A DNA stretch of 64,000 nt. Source: Ceratodon purpureus (Eukaryota; Streptophyta; Bryopsida; Pseudoditrichales; Ditrichaceae). Position 1 is the stretch's first letter, and the number at the start of each line of letters is the position of its first letter. Shown here in pieces: positions 61,872 to 64,000 of the stretch. The notes beneath the pieces are model-generated. The model saw only the letters and a program-made list of their open reading frames with translations, had not been told where the DNA came from and made no database searches. The stretch is from the NCBI GenBank assembly GCA_014871385.1, contig CM026424.1:15652892-15716891 (forward strand), in the 5' to 3' direction. Made by a program: the position numbers and the translations under genes.

Positions 61872-64000
61872 ATGGTGAAAGTAGGCATGCTCCTCTATAT
61901 ACTGAAATGGTTTCTCCTTACTTCCAGGCAGCAGGCAAACAAGATAGAGCTCGAGGAAGAAGACGATGAGTTCTTCGCGACCATCGACAAACGTGAGTAT
62001 GGCGTAGGCTCTGCTGAAATGATTCTGTCCCTTCGCGAAAGTTTTTGCTTCGAGACGACTTCATTACCGAGGTCTTGAGCATGCATGCATCATTCTTACT
62101 TTGACCACTCACGAATGCATCGTTCTCCAATCTGACGCATTCCGGAACAGTCATCGCACAGGGGATCAATGCGGGGGACCTCAAGAAGCTTCAGGATGCG
62201 GGGATATACACCTGTAATGGTCTGATGATGAACACCAAGAAGGTATCTCTCCAATCTGAACTCCTAGGTAATATGTATGCATCACTGTGTTCCGATTTGT
62301 GCTCAGTGTTGATCCCGTGATCATCTTGTGGACAACACTTGGCGATAATCGAGTGAAGTTCCGTGCAGTTTGTTTTCATGCTCACAGTTTCTGCTCGTTC
62401 TAAGACCTTAAGCTATGCACGTTGCACAGGCGTTGTCCAATATCAAGGGCTTGTCAGACGCCAAAGTGGACAAGATTTGTGAGGCCGCAGAAAGAATTGT
62501 GGTGAGCCTCACCGCGACCTTCGCTTCTCGTACTCCTCTCAGCTAGATCTGTGCAGCCAATCACCTGAGAGCACATTCCACTGCTTGAAATGCCTCTTGT
62601 GGAACTATCCTGCACGTGTTCTCAAGGCAGGTCTCTAACCACCACTAACTCCATGTCCAGCATATTGGATTCTGCACAGGAAGCGACCTCCTGAACAAGG
62701 TACTCCTCCAGCCTTCACACTTATCAATCTCAATGTAGAAATGCTGCATAGCTCATTGCTGACTTGGAGACTCTGATGTCATGTGATGGACCCGTCTAAC
62801 CTTGGCTGGTAACTTGCAGCGGAAGGCAGTCGTACGGATCACCACCGGAAGCCAGGCTCTGGATATGCTTCTTGGAGGTTCATCCTTTACACCGAAAGCA
62901 TTGTAGTCGTTATTGGTTTATGCGAATCCATATCGGGAGTGCTGTAGCGACAATCTTGATTGCAGGCTTGGGGGATTCTGTAGATATCGAGCATGTAAAG
63001 TTTGAAGTATGAGCCGCACATGACGCCTCACAATCTGAGATGTGTGTTTCTTTGGTTAGGTGGCGTGGAGTCGATGGCTATCACCGAAGTATTCGGCGAG
63101 TTTAGGTTCGTCGTATGGGAGGATTCATCTGTTTGCATTTTGTTTGGAGCTGTGGTTATCCAGATGGAACCAGGGCTTAGTGGAATGACGTTTTTCTTTC
63201 TACAGAACCGGAAAGACGCAGATTGCCCATACACTCTGCGTTTCAACACAGCTGCCATTCAGCTTGGGAGGAGGAAACGGGAAGGTGGCATACATCGACA
63301 CAGAAGGGACATTGTACGTACTAGATTGCTGTTCCCTGTATAGCGCCATTAGGTAGTCAAGTTCTCGGTGGTGGTTTCGTTGACATTGTTAAATGTTGCG
63401 TGCGCTTCTGAAGAAGCAGCAGCTGTTTTGGAATCTAATATCCTGTCAACTGAAACAGCCGCCCAGACCGGCTTGCTCCCATTGCGGAGCGATTTGGACT
63501 TGACTATAACGCCGTTCTTGACAATGTGAGTAGCCGGCCAAGCCGAGTTGCCTGTCAGAAGAGCTGAAGCTTCTCCAATTCCTCTATTGAGGAATGCGGA
63601 ATTCTGTTCCATAAACTGATGTAGTATCTTCGGCTGGTGTGTGGCGGTGGTGGCAGATTGTGTACGCGCGTGCATACACTCACGAGCATCAGTACAATCT
63701 GATAACTGGATTGGCCTGCAGAATGGTGGAAGAGCCTTTCAGATTGGTGGTAATGATGCTCAATAGACCCGATGTGCTGGCATGCATGCTTTGCAAGTTC
63801 ATCTTGAACTATGTACACTGCTGTAGTTCAATTCTCTTCGATGTATCACTTCCGTGTTTCCATGAGTAGCTAGCTCATGGTGGATTTCAAATGTTCAAGT
63901 GAATACATTTGAAGCGCTTGTTAGTGCGATAGTCGTGAAGTTAATTTATTCTTAAGGTGAAACAGATTGTGGATTCAATCATGGCCCTTTTCCGAGTGGA
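61872..64000 (+). CDS. DMC1: Meiotic recombinase DMC1, 3' part cut by window end
   Basis: Exons seen: start 61872, through 61992 (with or without a 51-nt intron 61881-61931), 62151-62242, 62430-62501, 62661-62699, 62820-62877, 63060-63105, 63206-63313, 63459-63525, 63657-63749, and 63966 onward past the window edge. DMC1 is the meiosis-specific RecA-type strand-exchange ATPase that acts with RAD51 on meiotic breaks. The N-terminal helix-hairpin-helix domain is clear ([42 protein letters not shown]). [20 protein letters not shown] favours DMC1 over RAD51. Walker A is GEFRTGKTQ, followed by [15 protein letters not shown] and the Walker B start LVIVDS. All junctions are GT-AG and in phase. The N terminus before [16 protein letters not shown] is uncertain. 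The upstream 1.7 kb is a repeated block. Confidence 0.93.

Noticed and set aside
62966..62994. Exon-like segment ([10 protein letters not shown]) between DMC1 exons
   Set aside because: It has AG and GT borders, but splicing 62877 directly to 63060 gives [18 protein letters not shown], which matches the family without an insertion. The extra segment also puts the next exon out of frame at its good acceptor.
1..64000. CRISPR arrays, phage or bacterial defence systems
   Set aside because: No direct-repeat/spacer pattern or prokaryotic gene organisation; introns and transposons are those of a plant nuclear genome.

Overview
This window is nuclear DNA from a land plant. The genes are split by many short GT-AG introns and lie about 5-15 kb apart in AT-rich sequence full of small DNA transposons. 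The encoded proteins are plant-type: a CYP40/SQUINT cyclophilin, a DUF674 protein, a plant WDR44-like protein and plant-like SmD2 and DMC1. Several residues, such as Lys where I recall Arg in angiosperm SmD2, fit an early-diverging lineage (bryophyte, lycophyte or fern). That placement is an inference I hold loosely; the sequence does not name the species.

Layout. 0.2-1.0 kb: two adjacent MITEs. 7.27-10.37 kb (+): cyclophilin-40, nine exons. 12.24-17.50 kb: a complete hAT transposon with a perfect 8-bp target-site duplication and an unbroken three-exon transposase gene on the minus strand. 17.5-22.0 kb: AT-rich sequence in which I see no gene. 22.0-26.95 kb (+): tRNA-dihydrouridine synthase 3, ten exons. 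28.29-29.52 kb (+): DUF674 protein, three exons. 29.6-39.6 kb: a patchwork of duplicated blocks and nested small elements, including copies of the DUF674 3' flank, of two WDR44-like exons and of the sequence upstream of DMC1. 40.3-45.0 kb (-): WDR44-like WD40 protein, nine exons. 47.1-49.0 kb: a cluster of four MITEs of different types. 49-57.5 kb: no gene I can support. 57.55-58.81 kb (-): SmD2, five exons with a 5-nt coding first exon. 59.1-61.7 kb: an inverted copy of the 37.4-39.6 kb block. 61.87 kb to the window end (+): DMC1, cut by the window edge.

The genes are not an operon or an obvious functional cluster. They are ordinary housekeeping or meiotic genes (protein folding, tRNA modification, splicing, meiotic recombination). 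The unusual content is the mobile DNA: a probably recent and potentially autonomous hAT element, several non-autonomous families whose ends and target-site duplications can be read directly (two with a matching empty site elsewhere in the window), and locally copied gene fragments between 29.6 and 39.6 kb. Gene models were assembled by hand from splice consensus, reading-frame continuity and family knowledge. Every model sums to a whole number of codons, but none was checked against transcripts.
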